DNA from: Diphasiastrum complanatum
Taxonomy: Eukaryota > Streptophyta > Lycopodiopsida > Lycopodiales > Lycopodiaceae
Length of the DNA stretch: 64,000 bases
Assembly (NCBI GenBank): GCA_029204225.1
Contig: CM055098.1
Coordinates: forward strand, 7,794,246-7,858,245
Direction: 5' to 3'
The notes below the pieces were generated by a model. The model worked only from the letters and a program-made list of their open reading frames with translations, was not told the origin of the DNA and ran no database searches. Shown here one piece after another: positions 1 through 11,161 of the stretch. The position numbers and the translations under genes are program-made. Positions within the stretch are counted from its first letter, which is position 1, and each line of letters opens with the position of its first letter.

Positions 1-676
1 TTTAATGACTGCACTTTGCATTGAATAAAGAAACTTGTTAAGAATTTATTTGAGTACATTTGTTCAACAAGACTTTAGAGAATGAATACACCATACTAAC
101 CACAACTATAACTTAAACTAGAAAAAGTATAAAGCTAGCAAGTATTGGTACATTGCTTTAAATTGGCCTTGATTCGACATGTATACATGAAAGCCACCAG
201 AACTTATGAACAGCCATAATAAACCGGCTACAACAACTTGGAAGAAGATCTCAAGAAAAAATCACAAATTGACTAAGAAGATTAAAAAAAATGGGATAAT
301 GTTTAGTCTTGTAAGATACCCAAAAACAGAAAAGAGAACCATGCAATGGGACTTTTTCTCGATCTCATTCCATTTATATATTTAGGAGAAAAGAGTCTCT
401 TTATTCCACTGCAGACATACGAGAAAGAGGGTTTACTGCCATGGTGTTGACTTCTTCATGAAAGGTCAAGGGAGCTTTGAGGATTGGGATATGAGAGCCC
501 GAGAGAGGCATTCCTTTTCACTTTCTATGCATCAAAGTCTGGGAGGAGACGTAGCAGCTAGGCCTTTCGGTGTTGTATGAGCATCATAGGCACTGTTCGA
601 AAGAAACGAATAAAGTTTTTATTTTGTATACTTCGGGTTGTTCGTTGATTGGTAAGCAGAGATAGAGAGTCTGACA
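1..676 (+). repeat. Probable LTR end and flank of a decayed Ty3/gypsy element
   Basis: No coding sequence is visible here. The only landmark is the right edge: sequence ending in TCTGACA is followed two bases later by a primer-binding-site-like TGGTATCATAGC, the arrangement expected where a 5' LTR ends. The left LTR boundary and the partner LTR were not found, so the extent is a guess and part of this stretch may be unrelated intergenic DNA. Confidence 0.35.
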
Positions 677-678
677 TT

Positions 679-690
679 TGGTATCATAGC
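679..690 (+). promoter_or_regulatory. Primer binding site (initiator Met tRNA-like)
   Basis: TGGTATCATAGC differs at one base from TGGTATCAGAGC, the site complementary to the 3' end of plant initiator Met tRNA used by many LTR retrotransposons. It lies about 530 bases upstream of a gag-like reading frame, as expected for an element leader. Confidence 0.5.
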
Positions 691-1223
691 TAAGAGTTCT
701 AGAAATCAACAGGCTGAGAATCTGCCTTCAGAATCTCACTAAAATCAATAGGTTATTGGTTTGGAACAAATTAGGGTTCCTGTCTTTCTAGAGGGCTGCA
801 ACTTCATCAGCTTGAATAGCCTTGAAAGAGGATTTTTCCCTGGAATCTGAGGGAGATTCTTGGTGCAAAATGGACCTGATTGGATAATTTGGATTGCAAC
901 CTACTGTAGAACAGTGATTATCTACTCCAAAAAGTGGTTTACAAAGATCTGAAATTGGCCTTCACAGGAGTGCGACTGTGACAGATGCAGATTCATCATA
1001 ATTATTGCTTGTACTGCATGTTTTCAGGGCCTGCATAGTGGCAAAAATCCTCCCAGCTCTGGTACAACCTGTCCTAGAGAATTTTAAGATGATTTTCTGC
1101 AGGTTTTAGACTATAAATTGGTGGAAAGCAGCCGCCATCAAGTAGTTTTTAGGGTTTTTCAACAATCATTCTAGAAAGTGGGTTGAGTTCAGTAACCTAC
1201 AAGCTGTCTCTCTGAGGGAAAAC

Positions 1224-1812
1224 ATGACTTTCAGATCTGATTTAAGGTTTCTACGGCTGCCTAAGACTTTGGCTTGTGGTTCTAAAGCCTGGTTTTCTAG
1301 GAAAAACATTATTTCAGTCAGTACGGATCCTTTGGAAGGTACTAGCACTGAGATACTGAGGATAGAAGAGGTAGCTGCTAAGGTGGATGCTATGGAGGTT
1401 ATCCTGCAACAAATTCTTGATCAGTTAAAGAGTACTAGATCCCACATGAGCCTGAGAGAGCTAGCGGTACCGCAGTGTTGGCAGTTGATCCTAAGTGAAG
1501 TGAAAAAGGAGGCAGATTTACCTCGAAGTCAAAGAAGCTACCATCTATTAAAGACTTGAAACCGCCAAAGTACAAAGGAGCATTGCTATGCTCAATACTG
1601 ATGTCGTTGAGAATTGGCTCCAAAAACGGGAGAAAGCTTTCCAAATGTGCAAAATCAAAGACGACGATTAGAAGATTGTGGTAGCAACTTATTGCCTTCA
1701 AGGTACAGCACAGAGGTGGTGGTGGAAGGTTGAAAAGGATAATTTAGATACAATAGAAAATTCAAAATATGCATCATATACCATGTTACATAGCACAACA
1801 ACGCAGCTTGCT
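1224..1812 (+). pseudogene. Ty3/gypsy gag, N-terminal part, broken
   Basis: Translation gives a coiled-coil-like stretch near 1350-1440, then LKPPKYKG near 1560, and after a frame change the capsid signature CLQGTAQRWWWKVEKDN near 1690-1740. This spacing is typical of the retrotransposon gag (capsid) domain of plant chromoviruses, which packages element RNA in cytoplasmic particles. An in-frame TAG at 1668-1670 and frame changes break the reading frame. The frame is lost after about 1810, where a foreign GGGAAACG-rich segment begins, and gag-like coding resumes near 2166. It is a relic. Confidence 0.6.
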
Positions 1813-2165
1813 ATCCAGAGATGTAGTTTTCCAAGGGCCAGTTTGAGTTTGAGGAGCAAACTCTGCCGGACCCCCCAGCAGGATTTTGACCTGCTTCAAA
1901 TATGTTTCGGGCAATTTTAGGCCGTTCTCAGGCAAACCAGCATCTTGTAGGCTATCGAGGTCACTTTTTAAGGTTTTTCCTTGAGAAAACGTTTCCCTTA
2001 ATATGTGTTGTGGGAAACGACCATTTCCCATGGGAAACAACCATTTCCCATGGTCGTTTCCCAGGTTTGGGGAAACGAGGCATGCTGGGAAACGCCTGGG
2101 AAACGACGCATGCTGGGAAACGCGTTTTCCAGCCAAAAAGGGCCAGGAAACGTGTTTCCCCAATA
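1813..2165. repeat. GGGAAACG-rich insertion in gag
   Basis: Between 1984 and 2165 the word GGGAAACG or its complement CGTTTCCC occurs about ten times in both orientations, with CATGCTGGGAAACG repeated twice. The block splits an otherwise gag-like translation. A short patch with the same word recurs near 16,100-16,175. No open reading frame or terminal repeat identifies it. Confidence 0.5.
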
Positions 2166-2515
2166 CTATGACTGGATGACAAGAACTAAGCAATGCAAGA
2201 ACAAATCAGTTTCAAACAAGGCAAATATAGGAACGTGGACAAATACCGGGCTTGATGTCGATACTTGAGGAGGTACCAATGTTTTTACAAGTGTTCCATT
2301 TTGTGGACGGCTTGCATGAGAGTCTTAAGCCTTTCGCGAGAAAGGAGCAGACTCACAGCCTCCAAAGGGGGTCCTTAATTTTGAAGATGGAAAAAAGGCC
2401 AAGCAGCCTAAAGCACATTCTATGGGTGGCTTTCAGCCTTGGGGAAAATGAAAATTTACGAAATGGAAAGGTCGATCCAACCAAGAGCAAATTCCTAGTG
2501 GCAAAAATCTGTTAG
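2166..2515 (+). pseudogene. Ty3/gypsy gag, C-terminal part, broken
   Basis: One frame gives YDWMTRTKQCKN from 2166 and a second gives VFHFVDGLHESLKPF from about 2297. These resemble consecutive segments of the plant gypsy capsid domain, the second being the common 'F..GL...LKPFV' block. The frame shift lies near 2250-2270. This is most simply the continuation of the gag relic ending near 1812, interrupted by an insertion. No zinc knuckle or pol follows. Confidence 0.5.
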
Positions 2516-3019
2516 TAAAGGATGTGGAGAACGAGGAGTGAACCTGCACCAAAGGGTGGATGAATTGAAGAGAGGGTTGATAAGCTTTCTACCTTCATTT
2601 GTTTCAGAGGTGCACTTTTTAGTGCGAAGAATATGACGATAGGTGAGTCTGGCATCGCGAAGGAAGTGGTGGGAGTGATGTTGTGTGTGGACAAATTGTT
2701 GGTGATGATAATGGCAATTTGAGTTGTACCAGGATTCTATAGGAGATCGAGATGAGTAGGATTTGGGTCGGGATTGATGAGAAGGGAAGTCTAGGGAGGT
2801 TGGTGTGTGCGAAGTAGTGGTGAGAAACGTGGCTTGATACTCCAAAGGTATAGGTTGGGGAAAATGGTGGAGCAAGGGCATGAGAGATTCCTGGTACAAA
2901 GGGATGTCGGCTTCATTGAAAGTGTATTTCGCTATACGAGTAGCAGTGGAGGAAAGAGTAGGTGTGTGATGTGTCCAAGGTTGTGGGGGCTGGAATACAA
3001 GGCCTAAGGGGCATTTCAA
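2516..3019 (-). pseudogene. LINE fragment (endonuclease-RT linker)
   Basis: The minus-strand frame reads like the linker between endonuclease and reverse transcriptase of a plant non-LTR element: YQESLMPLLHHF, YQATFLTTT, SPIESWYNSNC (in place of the usual PWYDDEC) and ARLTYRHILRTKK. The same words occur in the plus-strand LINE relic at 9.2-10.7 kb (LIPLLHIF, ASFLTTA, PPWYDDEC, VRRLYACLLRRKK), so the two are copies of one family. The catalytic domains on either side are absent here. Confidence 0.5.
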
Positions 3020-3068
3020 TGGAGCTCGGGAGAATTGAGGGAAGAAGCGCCTTGCAAGAAAAGAGCAA

Positions 3069-3784
3069 TGTACATAATAATTTTTATATAATTAATGGCC
3101 CAAGTATGGCATCCTGCGTGTATAAGCCCATCTTGAAGAGCCCATCAGTAGTTAGTTACATTAGGCCCCGGGCCCCAGTTCGGCATCCTGCGAGTATAAG
3201 TCCAACTTGTGGTGCCAATACTCATTAGGGGCAAGTAACCAATTTTGGCAAGTATCAAGGTTTAAACTTAGGCTTAAAAAAGGAAGTCAAAGTCAAAGTC
3301 AAGCTTCCTAAAAAGGAACTTGCATAGTATTTTGAGACTTGAAATACCTTGTCCCATAAATAAATGTGGAAATGAAACTCCACAGGCTTCTATATAAGGA
3401 AGCCCTTTCTATGTAATTTTCATCCTTAATGCAAAAGAGCTAAGTGCTATTATTTTGGATCCATATGTGCTAAATGTGGTGTTTGGCTATTACTAGTGTA
3501 ACTTTGTGTGCGTGATGCATTTCTTTCTAAGTTTTGCTATCTTAGCCCCTTTTTAGGATGTATGCCTAATCGTGGAGTGTTTCTAATTTAGTTAAGCTTG
3601 TAGAAAGAGAGTAGGAAAGAGAGAGAAAGTGAGAAAGGGAAAGTTGTGTGTGTGTTTGTAAGTAGAAGTAGTATTGCTTTTATTGTTGTGCTTGCATCTC
3701 CAAGGCTCTTAGGATCGAGCCCTACTTCCCATGCTACAAACGACTTGGAAGAAGGTGGATGAACCCCTCTTCTTCTTGACAACA
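3069..3784 (+). repeat. 5' LTR of a Ty3/gypsy element
   Basis: The right end, GACAACA, abuts a primer binding site at 3786. The LTR contains two copies of a GGCATCCTGCG.GTATAAG block (3112, 3182) shared with other LTRs in this window, a TATATAAGGAAG promoter-like box near 3393, and an AG-rich stretch at 3600-3640. The left edge, TGTACATA, is inferred from the TG...CA rule. No matching 3' LTR was seen, so target duplications could not be checked. Confidence 0.5.
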
Positions 3785-3785
3785 T

Positions 3786-3803
3786 TGGCGTCGTTGCCGG
3801 GGA
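3786..3803 (+). promoter_or_regulatory. Primer binding site (Asp tRNA-like)
   Basis: TGGCGTCGTTGCCGGGGA sits one base after the LTR end. It matches, with one difference, the TGGCGCCGTTGCCGGGGA site of plant Athila/Tat-type gypsy elements, which is complementary to the 3' end of tRNA-Asp. The identical 18 bases occur at 35,790 in another element. Confidence 0.75.
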
Positions 3804-4164
3804 GCCAAATGCTTGCCAACATTTTTTTGTTTTTCATTTCTTCCACTTGCTTTTTTTCGACTGGTCACTAGTTTTTAGAGGCTACTTTGTAAAAAAAATT
3901 AGGCACCTTTTGCTTGTGATTTGTGTGTTTTGAGCATATGGATGTGTGGGCCTATCATTAAACTAATATCTCCCCACAAAACAGAGGAAAAAACAGCTTC
4001 CAATCTATTTATGAAAGTGCCTTCCTAGAACTGTCTGGATGAATATAGTAACAATCTGCCAAACAGGTTTTGCATTCCCAAAGAGGTGCATCGAAAAGTG
4101 TGAAAATCTTGATTTTTTGCACTTTTGATTTGATCACTGTACTTTTGAGTTCCCCCACCTACTA

Positions 4165-5130
4165 GTGATTGATTTCACATGTGTTTTACCTACTGTACTG
4201 AAAGGGAGTACAAACTCCATCAGATCATTCCCCAAGTGCAAGCCAAAAATCAGATTTGCACTTTCCCAGATCTATACCAGCCTGCCAAGTGAGATTGAGA
4301 CTTGTACATTCCCAAAGTGCATTTTCTCATTATTCACTGGTGATCTAGGTTCGCATGTTTGCAGGATGCATTCTCCAATCAAGAGGAGCTTAACTTGAGT
4401 CAGGCGAACCCAGACTCACAAAGGATCATCCAGAAAGTTGCATAATCCCAAAAATACACTTTTTGACCTACAAGCTTCAATTTTCAAGATCTAGGTTCGC
4501 CACTTTCAGATCTGAAAGATCTAATATAGAGCTTTCAATCCCTAGGAGGGCGAACCTAGACTCCCAAGGGATCTCCCGATCTTGCCATTTTTCACTTCCA
4601 GCACGCTGAATTCCCAAAACCATCCCAAGTTCCCCATTTTGGCCATCTAAGTTGGCCATCAAGTATTAATACTCATCCATCCAACCCACATCACTGGCCA
4701 AATTGGAGAATCTAAATTCCCAACTCATCTCCCACATCAGACTTTTTGATTCCATCAAGTTACGTTCCCAGATTTGCATTCCCCAATTGTGTGAGCATTC
4801 CCAGTTGGTGGATCCCAATTTGAAAATTTACGAAGTCTTCAACAGGTCTTCATTCCCATTTCCCCTATCCATATTCCCCATCTATACTTGTATTTCATTC
4901 CCATCTTAATTCCCCAACCCGTATTCCCCACCTTCTCTCAAAGATCTACATTCCCCAAACTACATTTCCCAATCCACCCTTCCACATTCCCAACATCTGT
5001 TCTACATTCCCATACCATCGCCTTTCATTTATTTACTTTACATTTCCAACTTTTTGCATTCCCCAAATCCACATTCACCAATCTGCTTGCATTCCCCAAC
5101 TCATATCCTCCCATACTTCCATTCACCACT
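4165..5130 (+). repeat. Leader packed with CATTCCCCAA words
   Basis: Between the primer site (3786) and the gag start (5227) there is no long reading frame. Variants of CATTCCC(C)AA occur roughly thirty times, densest from 4730 to 5110, with a second word (AGGTTCGC or its complement GCGAACCT) at about 4348, 4403, 4494 and 4550. This is not a simple tandem repeat: spacing varies and the intervening sequence is unique. Confidence 0.7.
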
Positions 5131-5226
5131 CTTTTGTTTGGATGCAACTAAGATCAAGACGAAAGACTAGATCAGGAACCTTCAACTAGCCATCCCCAAC
5201 CTCGGAATCTACAAGAGCAATTCAAC

Positions 5227-6099
5227 ATGGCTGCCAATGATCCAAATAGACCTCAAGAGAATCCAGTACCACCTGAGGCACCAGGAGCACCAAGGATCCC
5301 CAACCCGTTAGCCTATGTCATACCATTACCAGGAGCTATCCCACATAATCGACGAGCCCCTAGACTCGATCTACCATGGTATGATGGTACTATCGACCCT
5401 CACGCTATCTTCAAATTTATGAGGAAGCGTGTGAAGTCTATGGGGAAAAAACCCCACAAGAAAAACTAACTCTTTGGTATGACCCTCGCTGATGCAGCTC
5501 GTGAGTGGTATTTTAACCTTGAGCGTCATGAACGATACGAGCCCTCAAGGATTCATTCGTTAAAAGATTCAAATCATCCAAATTCCTTGAAAGCCCGTTC
5601 CTACTACCTAGTAAGATCAAGATGAGGAAGGATGAGAGGGTACATGATTGAACATCTCAAACGTCTTAAAACTTAATGCCCTGCTCACCTAGCACCTGAT
5701 CAGGCCGTGCTCATATGGTTCATGGCTGGCCTCCCGAAATCCATTACGCGTGACCTTAGAGTGCCAGAAACCTACGCTACTTTACGTGATGCCATGGATG
5801 ATGCCATCCGAGAAGAGGATGAAGGCTCTGATAAAGAGTACGAACCCCAACGTTCACGGACCATTGCTACTGATCAAAGCCATAGATCGCAAGGTGAAGG
5901 GACTTCCTTTGATGTTGCCACCCAGCTATTGTTACAACAACTTGAGACCATGAATAAGACCCATCAAGCTCAGATAGACAAGCTATCCAAGGATTTTGAA
6001 GAGAAATTGAAAAATACCACACCACAAGGGCCTACTGTCAATCAATTTCCCAGACGTGATAATGTTTGGTGTCCTACATGCCAACAAAATCACAAATGA
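5227..6099 (+). pseudogene. Ty3/gypsy gag (capsid), frameshifted
   Basis: Starts at an ATG (MAANDPNRPQENP) in a leader-then-gag context. RRAPRLDLPWYDGTIDPHAIF at about residues 50-70 matches RRAPRLNLSKYNGLTDPVRF of the outer element gag at 32.9 kb. The first frame stops at 5467; capsid words continue in other frames (DAAREWYFNLERHERYE). A frame at 5707-6099 gives GLPKSITRDLRVPE, DAMDDAIREEDEGSD and a coiled-coil segment, ending with VWCPTCQQNHK. At least two frameshifts and several stops separate the pieces. It cannot make an intact Gag. Confidence 0.7.
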
Positions 6100-6414
6100 G
6101 TGCCCTTAGAGCAGGCAGCTAGCCCAAAGGTTTTTCATTTTTTACAACACCAATAACCATGATACATCTACTTGTATCTACAATCCGAGAATACAAGTTG
6201 TTGCAAGACAATAGCAATGGAGGATGCAACAACAAGGTCCCCAAGTTACAAGTTATTAGAGGCCCGTATTCCAACAGGCACCCCAACAATGCCTACGCTA
6301 CCTGGATGTAATAACGCAACATCAGCCTTAGTAATGCGTCAACCTGGCCCTCAGATTATTCCAGCAAATTTTGCCACCACAAGTTAGGATCCTCAACCCC
6401 AATTAGAATTTAGC

Positions 6415-7278
6415 TTGGAAAATATGTTATTACCTGAGGACCAAGGATTTCCATGTTTTTATTCAGATGGAACTGAAGCTTCTGTCTATCCCTTGTTTAC
6501 AGCTCAACAACGTTTCTATGGAAACAGAGCACCTATCCAATGTTACGGTTGTGGAGAGAACCACCGCATTGCTGAGTGTCCATATAAAGGCAATTATACA
6601 CCTATCCGTAGAGAGTGTGGCCATGGCCATTGTTATAAAGATTGTCCAGCCCCAATTGACGCACCTATCAATCTCGCAACTGTTATACATGATAAGAGGA
6701 CCAAGGCCACAAAACAAGAAGCCCCTGTCTACGTTCAGATACGTGCCCATCCTTTGAAGGTACCTCCAGTTGAAGAGAGAGTATTGAATGAGGAGCACAA
6801 TCAACCCCACACCGTAAGCCATTACACTAAATCCATTGGACCTAGAGAGAATCCAAACCCACAAAAGGAGAAGAATCGTTACATCAAGGTAAGAGAGTGG
6901 ATCCAAGAAGAGCAAGCGAAGGCTCCTATTGGTGAACTCAATTGGCCAATAGAACCTATGAATTCGGCTGAACACTCTGACCAAGCCGTGAATGCACCCA
7001 ATTCACCCAGGAACTCGGAAGGATTTCTCCCTCCTGAATTCAATGAAGAACCCTGCACTTCCCTAGAACCAGAAGGAAGTGGAACCGAGGCCTTAACTGC
7101 AATACTATCCAGTCAAGTCACCATACCTTTAGGTGATGGATTGAAAAGTTCCAAACCCCTGCGCCAAGCCCTAACCACATGGTTAGGAACAAAGGATACA
7201 CCTACCGTACCCTCTGTGGATGGAGAAAGTGACGATGACCAATTTGTAATGGCCATAAGAGCCACTTGGGAAAAATGA
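6415..7278 (+). pseudogene. Ty3/gypsy gag C-terminus with zinc knuckle
   Basis: This 287-codon frame holds CYGCGENHRIAECP, a zinc-knuckle-like motif that is one residue short between the second Cys and His (CX2CX3HX4C). A second Cys/His cluster, CGHGHCYKDC, follows, then an acidic, proline-rich tail. It continues the gag at 5227 and is followed directly by protease coding. It ends at a TGA inside a stretch (ATWEK*) that is open in the inner element's protease (RATWESEEHN, near 37,040), so that stop is probably a mutation. Confidence 0.65.
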
Positions 7279-7585
7279 GAAAGTAATGTTACCCTACCTG
7301 TTCAACACAAGAACCTTCCCTCAGTAGCTGCCATTATTGATGGTGGTTCAGGTGTAAACATTATGTCTTCACACATATACCAAGAGTGGGGACTAAGTGC
7401 ATTGAAGCCCGTTTTACTATAAAACTGCTGATCAAAGTTGCGTCAAACCTATGGGAATCGTGGAGAACGTGCATGTGAAGGTCGCCGATCTTCGCTTTGC
7501 ATTAACTTAACTGTCTTAGATCTTCTGAAAACAACCTCATCTTACCAACTTCTGTTAGGAAGACCCTAGCTAATAGGAACGTCAT
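7279..7585 (+). pseudogene. Ty3/gypsy aspartic protease remnant
   Basis: The frame gives VAAIIDGGSGVNIMS, the plant-gypsy version of the protease active-site loop, followed by YQEWGLSALKP. A shifted frame then gives TVLDLLKTTSSYQLLLGRP with a TAG where family members have Trp (LLGRPWL). The protease normally cuts the Gag-Pol polyprotein. The element stops here, with no reverse transcriptase following, and sequence of another type begins at about 7586. Confidence 0.7.
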
Positions 7586-8091
7586 TCCGAAACGTTGTTC
7601 AGGAACGCAAAGTTCCGAAATGCGGAACGCCATAAAAAAGAAACCTATAAATTGTTTTAAAACGGCCACGAATTCCCCCTTTCCAACCGCTATTAGGAGA
7701 GAAGAGGAGCTTGTGGAGGGAGAAATAGGTGGCAACATGGGTAGTGTGAGCACTCTGTGCAGAGACGGTGATGATTGCAAGGTGAATGTAGCACTCAGAA
7801 GTGGGCAACAGTGATTAGGTGGGAATTTGCAAGCAAAGCAGCTTCTTGGAGTTTTTTTTCACCTGCTTTGTTTGGAGGCTATAGTGCATCATTTTGAGCG
7901 GTTCTTGTTGCTAAGATTGGCCATACAGTTGCCAAGGAGGGAGTGCCTCATTTGGCATAGGAGGTCACTATGAGCATTGGTGTGCATGTGGGCATTTTGC
8001 ATTGCCTTTTTTTCTAGGTTTGGGGTTAGGGCTTAGGGATTTAGGGTTTTTGACCTTTTCTGTAGCATCTTGAGGGTTTTTGTAGCCATGC
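7586..8091. other. Noncoding stretch with GGAACG/CGTTCC words
   Basis: No protein similarity is visible. The first 40 bases repeat GGAACG and its complement (for example CATTCCGAAACG and CAGGAACG). The rest is unique sequence ahead of the hAT relic. Confidence 0.3.
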
Positions 8092-8320
8092 ATGTGGCGG
8101 TACGAGGCATGTGGTCAGAGGTGGATCTCTTGGAGGGGGGTACCAGGCAGATGGCGTTGCTTGTGCCACCTTTTGCAGCACGGCGACGAGGATCAGAGCA
8201 CACTTGCTTGGTTTGACCAGGCCAGATGGGCGGACCTTGGGCATTGCCCCATGCATGTCAGTTCCTGCACCTGAGCGAGAGTGCCTACTGCACATATGGA
8301 GGAGGAGGAGCAGTAGCAAC
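8092..8320 (+). pseudogene. hAT transposase BED zinc finger remnant
   Basis: The frame from 8111 reads GGGYQADGVACATFCSTATRIRAHLLG, the pattern of the BED finger at the start of plant hAT transposases (trp/cys-x2-cys, then TRIRAHLLG with the zinc-binding His). This domain binds transposon ends. Key cysteines are partly displaced and the frame changes downstream, so it is a relic. The core block at 8723 belongs to the same gene. Confidence 0.55.
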
Positions 8321-8722
8321 TGGGCCCAAGGTTTAGATTGGTGGCAGCTAGGTTCTATTGGCATAGGATCAGGGGATGGTAGTAGCGGAGAGGTCACGGC
8401 CTCCATCAGTAGCAGCAGGGCCATCACGCACTTCATCGGCAGAGCCAAGCCCACCATCAACCACAGCAGCAGGTCCATCATCTACAAGAGAGGCTTTTCC
8501 ATCAGGGGTCTCAGTTGGGAGAGGGCCTACTGAGGGTGGTGGCCTACGTTCAGCAGAGAATGGAGCACACTCACGACCTAGAGTTAGGCCGCGACCTCAT
8601 GCAGCTACACAGGACAGGGCGGGCAAATATCGACAAACCATAGTGACTACAGGGTGGCAGCAGACACACCATGAGGCAGCCACTAGACTTACACGTTTTA
8701 TAGTGTGACATGATGAGGGAGA

Positions 8723-9180
8723 TTGCAGCCTGTGATGCCACTTGGAGACCCCTTTATCAACATCTTGGTTTCTTGTCCGCTGGGTACAATATTTCTCAGG
8801 GGTGTGGATGCCACTCGAGATGGCACTGCTGAGTCTGGAGAGTTCATCTATGAGCATATACGTGCAGCAGTCATTGAGGTGGGGGCACGGCATGTAGTGC
8901 AGGTGGTCACCGACAATGCCAACAATTGTGTGGCTATGGGTGAGCTTTTGGAGAGGGACTACCCTGATATAGTATGGACCCTGTGTGCAGCACACTGCAT
9001 CGATCTTTTGATGCATGACATAGCAAGCCTCCCCTGGGTTTCCATTGCGAATACTCGAAATGGCCATGAAGAGGCTAAAGGTTTCCTTGAAACTACACTG
9101 GAGCACCGTACTAGAGACCTAGATTCAGCATGGAGAACAACAAGGGACAATGCTATCTTAATCATCTGCTTTGGATCCCT
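8723..9180 (+). pseudogene. hAT transposase core (DUF659-like) remnant
   Basis: The open frame contains GVDATRDGTAESGEFIY, VVQVVTDNANNCVAMGELL and WTLCAAHCIDLLMHDI. These are the DUF659/hAT core blocks, with the catalytic-type Asp in VTDNA and the conserved C-x2-H of CAAHC. The C-terminal dimerisation domain is missing: after about 9180 the sequence becomes a LINE. No 8-bp target duplication or terminal inverted repeat was identified. Confidence 0.65.
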
Positions 9181-10740
9181 AGAGAGCCATTGAGATGCTT
9201 TACGTAGTAGAGCCAAGCTACGAGGTTCTCAAATCTACATGGATGATCTTACGTACATATAGGTTGAAAAGAGGTGTAACGCCTTTCAAGAAGCTAAAAT
9301 GACAGGTAGACGTGTTATTTACGGAGATGGTCGAATCCGATACATTGACATTACGCCTGAGGATTCCAAGAAATAGGTGATTGGGGCACCCAGTATTGGG
9401 AGCATCCTAGAGCCCCATTCATGCTGCTTGCAGATTGGGATTTGGAACTATAACGGCATACATTCATCGTCCACTGCTAGTGATCTGATTGACTTCATAG
9501 GTGGGAGAGATCTACTACTCTTCATGGAGACTCATGGGAGTCAGGAGAGAGAATTACCTTTTTTTCCAGGTTACAGATGGGACTCCATTTACCTACATGA
9601 GATGAGATCCACCAGCGATAGAGGTTCAGGTGGAGTTGCTTGCTTACACAAGGAGTCACAACACCCTATTTTTGAGGTCATCAATCATGATGAGCACTTT
9701 GGTGCTGCATTGATGGGCATAACATTGGTTCAAATATGGACATCTGTGTTGCAGCTTGTTATTTCCCTCCAGTGTCCTCTTCCTTTGTGGAGGGTGTTGG
9801 TTAACCTTACAGTGATCTTTCTATGGATATTATCGGATATACAGATCGAGTTTACATTTTTCTACGTGCCCCTAATGGAGTTGACATGAGTTACCCGGAC
9901 CTTAGAATATTTTGGTCCTTATTACCACCAATGGTGAGTGTCTATTGTAGTTGGGTGAAGCTCATGAATTGGCCATTTTTAATGGTCAAGCTTGCTGGCC
10001 TAAATTGGGCAAATATACTTGTCATCCTCAATCACCATCCTCCATATCCCTCATACATGACTTTCATATCTGTCCTACCATTCTTTGCGATCATTCTTTC
10101 CTTTCCTTCAGTCTTGGTACTATCTCTTCGTCTCAAAAGTTCTCACCCTCGTCACTGGTTCGTGCACCCAAATACATCTTTGATCACTCGCTTGCTCCAG
10201 CCTATCACGGCTCGCTTATCCCACTACTCCACATCTTCCGACATCATAGCTTGCTAGAAGCACAAGCTTCCTTCCTTACTACAGCACTCCATTATGCCGC
10301 TCCATTATGCCGCTGCAATTGCCTTTTCTTCCAAACCTCGCAATAATAAATACAAATCTACGAAGTCTAGATCAGTACGCCCCCCTTGGTATGACGATGA
10401 GTGTAGTTCCCACCATCACCTTGTCACACATGCACGCATGCATACCCCCCATTTCTTACGCTCCGTTCGCCGTCTCTATGCCTGTTTACTTAGGCGTAAG
10501 AAGCGAACTTAAAAAATCAGATGCTCCAGTTTCTTTCATCTCTGCTAGATTTACTAAGAGTCAGTTGCAAGAGCAAAAGGCCCTAAATGCTTTTGTAGAG
10601 GCATCCACATGCCCTTAAGGAAGCCAAGAAGAGGTTGAAAGCTACTCTCCAGCATCATGACAAAGGTTAGCAAACAAAGAAAGATGTTGGCACTCTTTTC
10701 ACTTCGCTGTATTCTTGACGGGTGGTACTACATCAAAGAC
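9181..10740 (+). pseudogene. LINE relic: ORF1 end, endonuclease, linker
   Basis: Begins with RAKLRGSQIYMDDLT and VIYGDGRIRYID, resembling the end of a plant LINE upstream frame. It then reads IGIWNYNGIHSS...LLLFMETHG at the start of an apurinic-type endonuclease, with GSGGVACLHK further on. Downstream of about 9890 the frame shifts and gives the linker words PPWYDDEC and VRRLYACLLRRKK. Several stops and shifts separate the pieces and the reverse transcriptase is absent. The linker matches the minus-strand fragment at 2.5-3.0 kb. Confidence 0.6.
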
Positions 10741-11161
10741 ATAAACTAAAAGATACCAAGATCTTCCTGGATGAAGACCTCAGGTTTTAAATAAAAATTG
10801 CAGTGACTGCATATAGCTGCAAGCACACTCATAGATGATTAATAAGCCTAAGAATCCGAGAGTGGATGCCGTTGAAATTCTAGATGGGACAGTATGGTAA
10901 ATCAGCAACAACATGTGACAAGCTATGCAGCTTTCATAAATGCAAAAATAGATATCAGACAATCAAAGCACACAGCCAATCGTTCTGCAGTCACACTCAA
11001 GTAAAGGGACAGACTTGATAGCTTATGTGACTCTTTTGAAAAAATTATTAAACAGCAAAGTACTTCCCTATACAATTCTCCTCAGGACTTATTAAAAAAC
11101 AGGAAAAAAAATTCCACTGCAGATATACTAAGAAAACAAGTGATATACAATGTGAGCTTAC
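10741..11161. other. SMC5 intron 19 or flank, no features
   Basis: Immediately downstream (leftward) of the last recognised SMC5 exon. AT-rich with no coding match to the next expected coiled-coil segment. It is either intron or the point where the gene is cut. Confidence 0.4.

Noticed and set aside
1786-2193. Long frames on both strands over the GGGAAACG block
   Set aside because: Produced by the word repeat. No protein family is suggested.
6463-6984. 173-codon minus-strand frame
   Set aside because: Shadow of the gag C-terminal frame on the plus strand.
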